From: Xylogone sp. PMI_703
Taxonomy: Eukaryota > Ascomycota > Leotiomycetes
Assembly: GCA_021399445.1 (NCBI GenBank)
Contig: JAJTUQ010000002.1
Location: 6,944,001-7,008,000 of the forward strand
Reading direction: 5' to 3'
Length of the DNA: 64,000 bases
The notes beneath the pieces are model-generated. The model saw nothing but the letters and a program-made list of their open reading frames with translations. It searched no databases and was not told where the DNA came from. Positions 12,672 through 22,635 of the stretch are shown one piece after another; positions within the stretch are counted from its first letter, which is position 1, and each line of letters begins with the position of its first letter. The position numbers and the translations under genes are program-made.

Positions 12672-13763
12672 ATGGCCGCATTTCCAGCTTCAGCTTTAAG
12701 AAGTGCCTTCCCGTGGGTTAAATTTCCGCTCATAGTTTCTGCTCCAATGCTGAATGCTGCAACCCCGGCCCTCGCCCTTTCTGTATCCCGGGCAGGTGGC
12801 ATTGGCTTTCTTGCAGGAGGAACCAACCTAGCTGATCTTGATCGAAACCTAGAAAAGGCAGCCTCCTCATATAGATCATCTCCCCCTCTGACAGCCAGGC
12901 ACTCGAATATACTACCCATCGGTATCGGATTTCAGAACTGGGGCTGCGATCTGAGCGCTGCTGTCAAATTGACAAAGAAACACCTCCCTGCAGTAGTATG
13001 GTTTTATGCTCCAAAGAAAACGGAGGATTTGAAAGCATGGGCTGAGGAAATCCGATCTGCAACTGAGAGCAGGGTCCAGGTATGGGTGCAGGTCGGGACA
13101 GTTAAGGAGGCAGTCGAGGTTATGCGGTTTGCAAAGCCCGATGTTCTGGTTCTGCAAGGTACAGACGCAGGTGGCCATGGTCTAATCAAATCAGCAAGTA
13201 TAATATCGCTACTCCCAGAAGTTGCGGATACACTTACAGCGAGTGGTGTACATAATGTTCCATTACTTGCTGCAGGAGGGATTGTTGACGGGCGAGGCGT
13301 CGCTGCAGCAATTGCTTTAGGTGCTTCTGGTACAGTGCTTGGGACGAGATTTTTAGCAGCCGAAGAAGCTGGCATTCCACAGGGTTGGAAAAAGGAGATT
13401 CTGCGTGCTGCTGATGGCGGTCTGAGTACTGGTAGATCAACTCTTTGTGACAGATTGAAGGGAACAGTTGGATGGCCAGCGCAATATGATGGACGTGCTA
13501 TATTGAATAAAGGTCATGAAGATATGGAAGCTGGCATGACCGATGAGCAAAATTCTCAACTTTATAGGGAGGAGTTGAAACAGGGTGATGAAGCCTGGGG
13601 CCCGCATGGTAGGATGGTTGCGTATGCCGGAACTGGAGTTGGATTGATCAAGAAGGTTATGTCGGCTAAGGAGATTGTTGATGAGGTCTCCGCAGAAGCT
13701 TTGGATATTCTTCATCAAAGGGCCACCGAACTACCACCAAAGGGAAGCAAATCTAAGCTCTAA
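12672..13763 (+). CDS. Nitronate monooxygenase (2-nitropropane dioxygenase family), 363 aa
   Basis: FMN-dependent TIM-barrel enzyme that oxidises alkyl nitronates to carbonyl compound and nitrite. It is a single exon, complete at the usual length. Motifs: PLIVSAPMLNAATPALALSV at the start; GGIGFLAGG; IGIGFQNWG; then VLVLQGTDAGGHG with the phosphate-binding Gly and catalytic-type His; and AAGGIVDGRGVAAAIALGA with GTRFLAAEEA, which bind FMN phosphate. The fungal family usually detoxifies propionate-3-nitronate or related nitro compounds; some members in biosynthetic clusters act on nitro intermediates. It is adjacent to, but not clearly part of, the terpenoid cluster downstream. Confidence 0.92.
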   Translation: MAAFPASALRSAFPWVKFPLIVSAPMLNAATPALALSVSRAGGIGFLAGGTNLADLDRNLEKAASSYRSSPPLTARHSNILPIGIGFQNWGCDLSAAVKLTKKHLPAVVWFYAPKKTEDLKAWAEEIRSATESRVQVWVQVGTVKEAVEVMRFAKPDVLVLQGTDAGGHGLIKSASIISLLPEVADTLTASGVHNVPLLAAGGIVDGRGVAAAIALGASGTVLGTRFLAAEEAGIPQGWKKEILRAADGGLSTGRSTLCDRLKGTVGWPAQYDGRAILNKGHEDMEAGMTDEQNSQLYREELKQGDEAWGPHGRMVAYAGTGVGLIKKVMSAKEIVDEVSAEALDILHQRATELPPKGSKSKL

Positions 13764-14168
13764 AAGAATCCAGGCCCCAAGTGCTAAATCCTTTTTAACT
13801 GGACATGATAGCTGGACCGCTAGAAAAAGCTCCAATATACTGTAACATCTACCAATATCACTTATCCCTTGAAACGAAATTTTCTTTGTGCTCTTTCAAG
13901 TGATAGTCAAAATGTGGCTGTACCTCCGTATCCTTGTTTGGTGAAGTGAGGCTGTATCGCAAGGTACACCGGCTGTGCCACCAATACGAGAATGCCCAAC
14001 GTCACACCAAAATCACGATAATCTCTTGCTTTAGCTTAACATGTCACTCAAATAAGCTTTTCTCATAGTGGGAACATCCGTTGCCACTGTCTTATTGGAG
14101 CTAGAAAGACAGTCAATTTCAAAGAGCACAACGCATTTAGTCGCAAGTAGTATCATTTCAAAACAAAT
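13764..14168. other. Intergenic stretch
   Basis: Spacer between nitronate monooxygenase and the oxysterol-binding protein, holding the latter's promoter. Nothing else is seen. Confidence 0.5.
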
Positions 14169-15688
14169 ATGTTGCGGCCGCCTAGATCGCCTATACGACC
14201 ATCAAACTCAAATTCTATTACTCTTCCCGGCCCCCCAGAGCAGAATGAGAGACCACATGATGACAATGAACAAGTGCTTCAAGAGCCCCCGCCGTATGAA
14301 GCTGTTGCTCGCGCCAGGACGTTGGAAGATGAGGATCAGAGATATGGACAATTCTTGGAAGAGGGCAATGTATCCAGTTTATGTAAGGGATATGAAAACG
14401 GAATGCGCCAGTCCTACGCCTTAGATACAGAGAAGCTCAAAAAACTTAGTTTATATGTAAGAAGAGGCAGTCAGCTAAGCACTCATCAAGAAAACTCAAA
14501 GGGAAGCTAATAAATCTTTCGTAGACGTTGTTTAAAGCACTGATTACCTCAGATTCCATAACGGAAATTCCAGTGGAGTATAACGAGCCTTTATCCGGTC
14601 TCCAGAGGCTGGCTCTAGATATGAAATACTCAGACCTTCTTGACATAGCAGCGAGACTTAAAGACTCTGCCAAGCGCATAGTTTACGTGACCGCATTCGC
14701 GCTGAGTAAATATGCATCTTCCACAACGGAATTCTCTAAATCGTTCAATCCGCTCCTGGGAGAAACATTTGAATTCGTAGATACCAAAAGGAATTACAGG
14801 TTCTTTGCGGAGCAGATTAGACACCACTCTTCCTCGACTGCAGTCTGCGCGGAATCTCCAAATTGGGTTTATTCTGGAGTTGCTACGCCGAGGAGTGTTG
14901 GACGTGGGAGGTCTTTTGATCACCACCCTGGGGGCCCTTGGTATGTCAAGTTGTCTACTCCAGATGGTGGGGTGGAGGTATATTCGTGGACGAAGCCTAC
15001 GTTATATGTTACGGTTCCATGGGTATCTGGTGCCGGCCCGAAGATTGAGCGGTATGACTCGATTGAAGTTAAAAATTTGACTACTGGAGAAGTTGGTAGT
15101 ATTGCTGGGTGTAAAATGTCTTTAAAGGAAGAGTTTGGTGGGAAAGTCATTAATGCTCGTGGCCAGCTAAGTTATACAATCCGTGGACGATGGGGAGGAG
15201 GGATCTACGCTTCTATGGTGCCAGATATCAAAGCATCTGAAGGCAGTTCTTTAGATTTTAAGGACGGAGAATTCACTGTGTGGGAATCAGATGATTCAGC
15301 CTTAGGCTCATCATCACCTTCCGTTTTGCCACCTTTCCTTGCAGCTCTCAATGACCTCCCCGATACTCTCAGGCCTTATCTACCACCAACAGATTCACGT
15401 CTCCGACCAGACTTACGCGCTCTGGAAAGCAGGCAATACGGGCTCGCTGCTGCAGAGAAACGCCGACTTGAAGAGCTACAAAGGATACGGGCGGGTCATA
15501 GACAGGTCTCGGGGTTAGATTATGTTCCACGTTGGTTTCGTAAGGAGAAGTTCAATGACACAGAAGAGTGGTATTGGGAATTTGACAGGGGGTATTGGAA
15601 AGAAAGAGGAAGGGTAGTTGTACATGCTGCGGAGGGATACAAGTGGGAAAGGGTTGTGAAAATTTTCAATGATAGCTCTGTAGAGTGA
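14169..15688 (+). CDS. Oxysterol-binding protein-related protein (ORD only), 483 aa, with degenerate signature
   Basis: Lipid-transfer protein of the OSBP/Osh family, which exchanges sterol or phosphatidylserine for PI4P at membrane contacts. Exons 14169-14456 and 14525-15688 join in phase 0 at a GTAAGA donor. The first about 95 residues are Pro-rich with a PPPY motif, and no PH, ankyrin or GOLD domain is visible. The OSBP-related domain begins PVEYNEPLSGLQRL and has the family core FNPLLGETFEF (about 170-180). The normally invariant EQVSHHPP signature reads EQIRHHSSS at about residue 192. The two His that coordinate PI4P phosphate remain, but the following two Pro and the preceding Ser are lost. 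The C-terminus (WYWEFDRGYWKER) is typical and complete. It could be a diverged paralogue; compare the finding on self-resistance. Confidence 0.88.
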
Positions 15689-16031
15689 TTGGTATGGTAC
15701 TCAAGGGCTCATCTCCATTCATAATGAAAAGGATAATTATACTGTTTGTGACCTAATTCTCTCTTCCTCTTCCAGCTCAGCGCCACAGTAGATCATTAAG
15801 GGTTTCACTTTTCATTGGCACGTAATCACCAAAACCACTATGCCTTAGAACAGTCTTGTGCGCTGGGGCATGTTGGGTATGTCCGCTTTGGTAGAAGACT
15901 TGAGCCACTTATGTTTGTCCAAGGGGTATATAATTTTCTGATATAAGACTTAATATATTATTTTATAGCAGATATTCCAAGATTAACTGCCTAAAATGTT
16001 ATTATTATACTAATTTATATTACAATTACAG
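15689..16031. other. Intergenic stretch
   Basis: Convergent 3' flanks of the OSBP-like gene (plus) and the Zn2Cys6 regulator (minus), AT-rich. It probably holds only terminators and polyadenylation signals. Confidence 0.5.
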
Positions 16032-17735
16032 TTACGAGTTGAGAAAGCAAGATGTCAAGACTTGCTCGATATCAAGATCACTAACATTGGCCATGCTTGC
16101 TGTGAGATCATTCATCCATGGAAATTCTTCACCATCAGCCATCATAGGTGTCATAACCGAAGCCTCAGACGACTCGTCAATTATGGTAGATCGAGATGTT
16201 GTTGTCGATAAAATACTTCCAATCATCTCGACATCTTCACTCCGCCGCTTCTGATATAACCATAGCAGAACACAGGCGGTGCTGTATGCGTCTCTTAAAT
16301 TATTCGTGTCGTAATAAGCTGCCACATGCAAGAGGGTCTGCATTGCCTCTTTAAGCAACCTAAATGACGCGCGACTATCGATTACTAGCAACATGCAAAC
16401 AATCTGAAATGGTACATTTGCGGCATGGTGCCACGGACTGTGTGTTGTTACCATTGACTGAGCGGCGCGGAGCGCTTTTTCCATGAAAGCGAGCATTCCA
16501 TCAATTGGAAGATCCGTAGAAGGGTTATTGAGGCTTCCGTAACTATGTACTCTCCGTAAGATGCAAAGCATCAAATTACACTGAGCAAGTATTAGAGGGG
16601 GTTGATTGTCTTGGGTTGCGATTAAATGCAGCAAGGTAGTTCTTAGCTTGCTGTCATCGTGAAGCTCAAGTGGATCAAGACTTGCTGACATGGGTAGGAG
16701 AGAGAGAAGTTTGTCTGTGTAATCTCCAGGTCGTGGATGGGGTGGCGTAGAAATTGCTCCTTGAAGTGCGATCCGCGAAAGGCCTAAATCAAATGAGATC
16801 CAGGTATTGAGATGCTGCGCGACCCCAAAAAGTCTCTTTCGGGTCTCTTCATTGCACTCAGATGCGGTGATAAGAACGGAGCCCGTTGAAGCTTCTCTAT
16901 GTAACCCTGCTGCCTCAATCAGATGCATTGCCGTGCTGCTAGCCATCCACGCAGCGAGAGGAGCGGCAGTTTCTCGAAAATAGACTACTCGGCAGATCCA
17001 GCCTAATATGAGATCTACTGAAGGCAGTTTTGCAGCAGGATATGAGTTCAGTATTGACTGAGATAGTGCAACCAAACGTGGCTCAGAAGCACTAGCCCCT
17101 GGGGAGAAGTATGAGCCTAGAGCAGCAACGCCACAGAGAACCGCATCGTAGGCTTCGGTGATCGGGGGTGACTGCCATCTCGCTCCAACGTGTTGAAAGA
17201 ATATGTCCCTATCGATATATCCGTAACAAGGATGAATTTTTTCGAAGAACGCGGAAGCTAGTACCTGCATCTCTCCTTGTGAAATGATGTCTGTGACGCA
17301 GACTTCCGTGAGACTAGCATTGGAGACTGGCTCTTCCAAAATCGGGGCACGGGGCCCAACATTCCAGGCAAAGAGATGGAATTTTGGCGCATTAGCTGGG
17401 TCAATGGAAAGACCTAGTCGCCTCATGAAAGCTGCACCGGAGTTGGCCTCCAGGGACTTCAGGAACGTTGCACTATTGGCGCCAAGCGTCTCACTATTTG
17501 GGGATGGAAGTCCTAGATGATGAGGTCCTGCTTTCTGCTGGATCGTATCTGGGAGCGAAGCGCTGCGATAAGATGCGTAATAACAGTCGTATTCATATCG
17601 AGTACACGTCCTACACGGCTTGTGACCGTCGCATTTCCTTTTGCGCTCGCGACATGGCTCACACGCGGTTTTTGAGCGCTTCCGCATCTGTTGATGAGCA
17701 GGCTTCTCAACAGTGGCCATGTTTGCGAAGGGCAT
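16032..17735 (-). CDS. Zn2Cys6 transcription factor, 567 aa
   Basis: Fungal binuclear-zinc regulator, intronless. The zinc cluster uses C25, C28, C35, C41, C44 and C51 (C-x2-C-x6-C-x5-C-x2-C-x6-C), with the basic stretch RERKRKC between the second and third Cys. Residues from about 150 on form the helical fungal_trans middle homology region (ILSAYP-like SQSILNSYPAAKLP, EAAGLHREAS, ETRKRLFGVAQHLNTWISFDLGLS). The C-terminus is acidic and aromatic (EEFPWMNDLTASM, SDLDIEQVL), a likely activation domain. It is transcribed divergently from an SDR gene across a 1-kb promoter that contains a perfect palindrome with CGG/CCG ends, suited to a dimer of this class. It is the likely pathway regulator of the adjacent terpenoid genes (inference). 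Confidence 0.92.
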   Translation of the reverse strand: MPFANMATVEKPAHQQMRKRSKTACEPCRERKRKCDGHKPCRTCTRYEYDCYYASYRSASLPDTIQQKAGPHHLGLPSPNSETLGANSATFLKSLEANSGAAFMRRLGLSIDPANAPKFHLFAWNVGPRAPILEEPVSNASLTEVCVTDIISQGEMQVLASAFFEKIHPCYGYIDRDIFFQHVGARWQSPPITEAYDAVLCGVAALGSYFSPGASASEPRLVALSQSILNSYPAAKLPSVDLILGWICRVVYFRETAAPLAAWMASSTAMHLIEAAGLHREASTGSVLITASECNEETRKRLFGVAQHLNTWISFDLGLSRIALQGAISTPPHPRPGDYTDKLLSLLPMSASLDPLELHDDSKLRTTLLHLIATQDNQPPLILAQCNLMLCILRRVHSYGSLNNPSTDLPIDGMLAFMEKALRAAQSMVTTHSPWHHAANVPFQIVCMLLVIDSRASFRLLKEAMQTLLHVAAYYDTNNLRDAYSTACVLLWLYQKRRSEDVEMIGSILSTTTSRSTIIDESSEASVMTPMMADGEEFPWMNDLTASMANVSDLDIEQVLTSCFLNS

Positions 17736-18738
17736 AGACCGAATGTGGATAAAAGGACCTTAACCCGGAAGATATTGAATCATCGGAAAGCTGGCTGTGG
17801 ATGTCATCCTCAATTTCCCCAGGAATCATCATCATATGCATGGAGATGCAAAAGAGCCGAATGATTACGAGATCTTAGTGGTCGACAGCAAGGCTAGGCC
17901 CTCTAGCATTGTTAGTACCTTATATACAAGGCCAAATATCAGAAACGCTAAACCAATAATGTCAATAATAGCAGTGCCATGAAGCTAGGAAATGTAAACG
18001 TTTAGTTTTCTGCTGGTGGTTGCTCATATCATAATTGTATGTGCATTGCAGTGTGCAATCACTGTGACAGCCCATACCTGGCTTGGCTATGTGAGAAATA
18101 GCGTCCAAAGTGCTAACATTTCGGTAGAAGAAGATAGTTCAGAAATTGAGTGGAAAGCTAAGTCCTTTTAAGTAGAAAACTATGACATTTCAAATTGAGA
18201 TATTATTTAAATCTATTTGAATAATTACTGTTTCTAGATATTGTCCAGTATCTCGTGCGGAACTATGTTCCGCGGACTTAAACGTGATTCCTAAGCGTAC
18301 CAACTTTGTTAACATATGCAGCAATGCAAAGCAGCATTTTCTGCTTTCGGTATAGTCTCATTTCCTGTCGTATGTCTAAGTGTACCAGCTATTACTAACT
18401 CCATAAATAAAACGTTATGCCTCCTATCACTGGTGTATGATAATAATTAGGTCATGGATTATTAATGTGGAAGAATGGGTCGTCACGAATAAATCCATGG
18501 ATTGTGGAGATAACAACATAGTCGGTGACGGATTACATCGTAGTACCGAAAGAACCGAATATATGGACCATAACAACGTTCAACAGGCTGATACGTAACA
18601 GGGGATTATCATGCAAAAAAGTAAGAGAGTTATATAAACTAGAGATGATTTCCTCTAATTTTCTCTGGTAATATTCACCATCCGCCTGCAACGCATTGTT
18701 TGATATTAAGCAAACATACTTTTCATTGAACCTAAAAT
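17736..18738. promoter_or_regulatory. Divergent promoter between Zn2Cys6 regulator and SDR
   Basis: This 1-kb region separates two genes transcribed away from each other. It is AT-rich and holds a perfect CGG-N9-CCG palindrome at 18257-18273. It carries no credible gene. Confidence 0.5.
18257..18273. promoter_or_regulatory. Perfect 17-bp palindrome, candidate Zn2Cys6 site
   Basis: The sequence GCGGAAC-TAT-GTTCCGC is a perfect inverted repeat whose outer triplets are CGG and CCG, the half-sites usually read by Zn2Cys6 dimers. It sits about 465 bp upstream of the SDR start and about 520 bp upstream of the regulator start. Confidence 0.45.
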
Positions 18739-19834
18739 ATGGCAAACCAGCTACCTCCGGACTACTTTGTCACTTCACTGCAATATACTCGAAAATCCTA
18801 TCAAGATGTCTATCCAGCTATTGATCCTAAAAGCCCCTCAAACTCTCTGAGTGGAAAGATTGCCATCATTACCGGCGCAAGCAGAGGTATTGGTGCCAGG
18901 GTCCGAGTTACTATCTCATATGTTTGTGTATTATCCCGCTGACTATGTCTGAAGGGTATTGCCCCATCATTTGCTCAAGCCGGGATTCAGGGCCTGGTTC
19001 TTGTTGCACGAGACGAAAAGAAGCTTAGAGCTATCGAGTCTGATATTCTTAAGATCAACCCTGCAGTCGATACATTGGTTGTAGCCTTAGATGTCTCGGA
19101 CTCCGCTGCAGTTAAAGAGCTCTACGACAAGATCCAGAAGAAGTACGGTCGCCATGCTGACATTCTTGTCAACAATGCTGCAGTCAATTCAGCTGTCAAT
19201 AGTGGTGGCCCAGTGCTCCATGAAGCCTCGATAGACGAATGGTGGTTAAACTTCGTAAATACTCCTTTTCATTCTTCTATGTGCATGAATAAGTAGTCAT
19301 GCAAGTGATCTGCTTTTGAATCTTGCTTTTTGAAGCAGTAATTCTCACATATATGTATAGGAGGTCAACGTCAAGGGCTACTTTGTAGTTGCCAAGTACT
19401 TTATCTCGTCGTTACCAACGCCAACTACTCCAGCCACCATAATTAACCTTACTTCTTCAGCTGCATGGTTACTTTACCCTATGGTGGATGGTTATAGTAT
19501 TAGTAAGCTTGCTGGACAACAGTGGACAGCCATGATAGATGCAGCCTATGGTGGTAGAATTACAGCGGTGAGCATCCACCCAGGTTTAGTCGATACCGAT
19601 ATGCAACTGGATGTTTTCCGCCGGATGAACCTAGACAGTCCGGCCCTTACTGGTGGACTCTGTGTATGGGTCGCAGCCAACCCATCTCGTGCTCAGTTCC
19701 TCAGTGGTCGCGCTATAAATGTAAACTGGGATGTAGAGGAATTGCTACAAAGGAAGGACGAAATAGTGGCAAAGGATGAGCTTAAAATGAAGCTAGCGGG
19801 AAAACTTGGTAGTGAGCAGTTCGAAAATAAATGA
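18739..19834 (+). CDS. Short-chain dehydrogenase/reductase, 311 aa, three exons
   Basis: NAD(P)-dependent Rossmann oxidoreductase. Exons 18739-18900, 18955-19254 and 19361-19834 join in phase 0; the first intron has a weak donor (GTCCGA) but a good branch-like GCTGAC. Motifs: IITGASRGIG for cofactor, LDVSDS, ILVNNAAVN in place of the usual NNAG, INLTSSAAW with the catalytic Ser, and YSISK with catalytic Tyr and Lys. PGLVDTDM follows as expected. The C-terminal tail (VNWDVEELLQRKDEI) is longer than in small classical SDRs. Its place between the Zn2Cys6 regulator and the MpaB-like oxygenase suggests a tailoring step in a terpenoid pathway, such as alcohol oxidation or ketone reduction (inference). 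Confidence 0.9.
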
Positions 19835-20162
19835 ATGTCTCCTATCGGTGAGCGTACTGAGAGAGTCTGTTCTAGCAACAATTAGAATAGCTTCCTGCTG
19901 GAGATAGATCTTATATAGCTGCCATGATATCATCATCCTGCTTTCACTGCTTAGGTGTGATTTCAATACAGTGTATATATCTCTAGTTATTACAGTATTA
20001 CAAATGAGGAATGTTTCAAAAACAAAACCTTAGTTGCAATGGTGCTACAAGGCCACCAATATAATAAACGTGATTTTGTAAGTAAACCATGAAAGTTTGT
20101 AACCTATGATATGAATATGACCGGAAGAATTTTAAAATAACAAAGATCTTCAATTTATTTTA
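19835..20162. other. Intergenic stretch
   Basis: Convergent 3' flanks of the SDR and the MpaB-like gene, AT-rich. Nothing further is seen. Confidence 0.5.
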
Positions 20163-21673
20163 CTAAATGTCAATATTTTCACCTGACGTGAAAAACGGAC
20201 ATCCTCCTGTCCTCGTTCTATGTAAAATGTTGATAGATTCTTGCATCTCTTTTCCACCTCTACCTTTCATTATATTTGGGCCCAACTCTTCAATCGTATA
20301 TCCTTCATTTGCAAATTTCTCACCCGACTTCCCTTTCCTGGGGAAACTCTTCCCACCAGCAAGAATCCACCTTATCAACGCACTGGGCCCCCAGCGACTA
20401 AGGAATGTTGGCTGAACGTACCATGGATCTTTCTGCCAGGTAGTTTGGTAATATTTTTCCGTACGAGGATCTGCAGTAGGACTAGTAGTGGTTACCGAAA
20501 GGAACTGAGGGCGTGGGAGTGCAATATAACGATGGAAGAGCCGGCGGATGTTGAAGATTGCGAGGACGGCATTGTGATACGCTTTGGGCGGTTCCGGATA
20601 TCTACTGAGGGTAAGACGAGAATAGAATGAAAGAAGTGTAGCGAAGAAAGAAAGAAGAGAGTATGGAGGCAGAGATCTTAGACTTACATCATAGCCTTAC
20701 GGAGTCGATCATCCATGAGGCAGGTAACGACTGTTAAACCAGCGCCTCTCCACGATACTGGGATTGTGGAAAGGAGTAAATCAACTGTATGTTCTGCAAG
20801 TTTGTGGTTATCCGAATGTGGCACCATAAACTTCTGTTCGTATTTATCGCACCAATTCCTTGCATCTTCGAGCCATTCTAGGCCGTCTTTCCAGTGATTG
20901 CCGTGCTCAAAAGCAGAGAAGTCAATGTTCATAGCATCTCCCTGTATAAATCAGCGCATTAGAAATAGATCGAGAATACCCGCTAGCACACAGTGTCCCA
21001 GACAGAAAACTCACAACACTCTTCCAGAAAGTGCCAATCGCACATTGTTCCATATCATCTAGCTCACGCCATTCATACTTTCGTATCCATTCTCTGGGGG
21101 ACAGTGCCGCTAAGCTGATAGTAAACACCATGTCGTCGTTGGATATCTTGCCTGACTTCTGGTACACCCCATGGATGTAGTTCATTCTTGCAATAGCAGC
21201 TATAGCCCGCTTGCTTGTGGGGAGATTTGATGAGATCTCTGAGAATATAGTCATGGTGTCTGCATATCGTTTGCTGGCATATTTAGTGGAAGAGAATTGT
21301 CCTGTGGCCATGAGGAGTGAGGAGATAGAAGGGATCCCGTAAGTCTGGCAAAAGTCAATATCGCCACGGGTAAGAAGTTGATGAGAAGGTAAGAAGGAAG
21401 AACAACTTCAAACTTTGACCAACTTACTTTAAAGAGTGCAAACTGCAAACTGACTTCATATAGTTGCGGGAACTCCAGCGTTGCAATATATCGTTGTATT
21501 GCCCACGCATCGTCGTTTGTCATGCGGCCTAAACTCTGGCGATCCGGATAGTTGAAGAGCTTACGCTGTTTACGAACACGATCATAACGGTAGTAATGCT
21601 GAATAACTAGATAAGTCATCAACACAACGATGGTGAGAAGTCCTCTCCAGTAAGGTACCAGAAGCGTGATCAT
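20163..21673 (-). CDS. DUF2236/MpaB-like membrane-anchored oxygenase, 423 aa, four exons
   Basis: Relative of the ER-bound oxygenase MpaB of mycophenolic acid biosynthesis and of latex-clearing protein (DUF2236), histidine-rich proteins that oxidise prenyl or polyene chains. Exons 21673-21428, 21344-21015, 20941-20688 and 20604-20163 join in frame. Residues of about 8-25 form one N-terminal membrane anchor (LLTIVVLMTYLVIQ). Family features follow: YGIPSISSLL, KRYADTMTIF, an IARMNYIHG motif with the conserved His, FTISLAALSPREWIRKYEWREL, and IGTFWKSVGDAM. The C-terminal region is longer, basic and soluble. It is divergently paired with a terpene synthase, which strongly suggests it oxidises the terpene product or a prenyl intermediate (inference). 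No P450 is present to share this role. Confidence 0.82.
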
Positions 21674-22635
21674 TCTAGTGTACTGATACTACTTGTTGAA
21701 GGCTTCAAAACTGTTCGAAGCTCAATGTGTTTTCTTTTTTGTAAGGGAAAGGGTTGGTTAACGAAGAGGATGAGTTCTCTGATATTTAGCTCACTGGCTA
21801 ATTAGTTTTACAGAAAATTTACAAAATTATGTTCTGTATAGCTGATTGGTTGATTATACATGCCCTTTAGAGCTACTCGACTGTGACTGCAGATCTAGTA
21901 GAGAGATTGTCTCGCATCCTATCACCCTCTTTGTCAGATTCCGGAAGCCGATATGGTAGGTGTGGCCGACTGGGACGGCTTAGCCACCATACAACTAGCC
22001 GCTATGGATTCTATAGCTATAAAGAGATAGGTTTCAGCTCGCAAACTAGGGTACCAGAGATCAATCTGTATAGATCTTTTAGCAACCAATGGACTGTTAT
22101 TTGCTGTAGATCTCTAGTTTCGATACCATAGCCATATTCTTGGTCTTCCTTCACTCCGTACAACTAACACCTCCGACATTATCCATGTTTCACTACTAAT
22201 ATTCTCACCCCAGATATTCTAATTGAGTGCAGAGCTTACAGGGAGCGCCTCCCGTGCTTACGCACACTGAAATGCTGGGTGAAGATTAGATCAGCGGTTC
22301 GCTCAATTGTTCCCACCGGAATACCCGGGGTCGTAATCGGAATCCAGTGGATTACCTTTCTTCACTAATCTTATGTCTTGCAACATAGACTCAGTGGTGA
22401 GATTTAGTATTTCCCTTGTGCCAATATCTTACCAGCATGATGATTTGTGTACTTTAGCGTACCAATTCTGTACAGAACTACGTACCGCTCCTAGTCACAC
22501 GTGCTGCCTCGTACTTATCAGCGACAATCTCACTCTTTGGCTGCCTACATGTAGAAATATATAAAGCAGAATGGACAAGGACCTAGAGGTGTAAAAGCTG
22601 TAATTCTCAATCGCACTTGTATTGCTCGATCCATC
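21674..22635. promoter_or_regulatory. Divergent promoter between MpaB-like gene and terpene synthase
   Basis: A 962-bp head-to-head interval expected to drive both genes. It contains several CGG/CCG triplets (for example CACCGGAATACCCGGGG near 22315) but no perfect copy of the 18257 palindrome. No gene is seen. Confidence 0.45.

Noticed and set aside
13004..13375. 123-codon minus-strand frame
   Set aside because: Antisense shadow of the nitronate monooxygenase.
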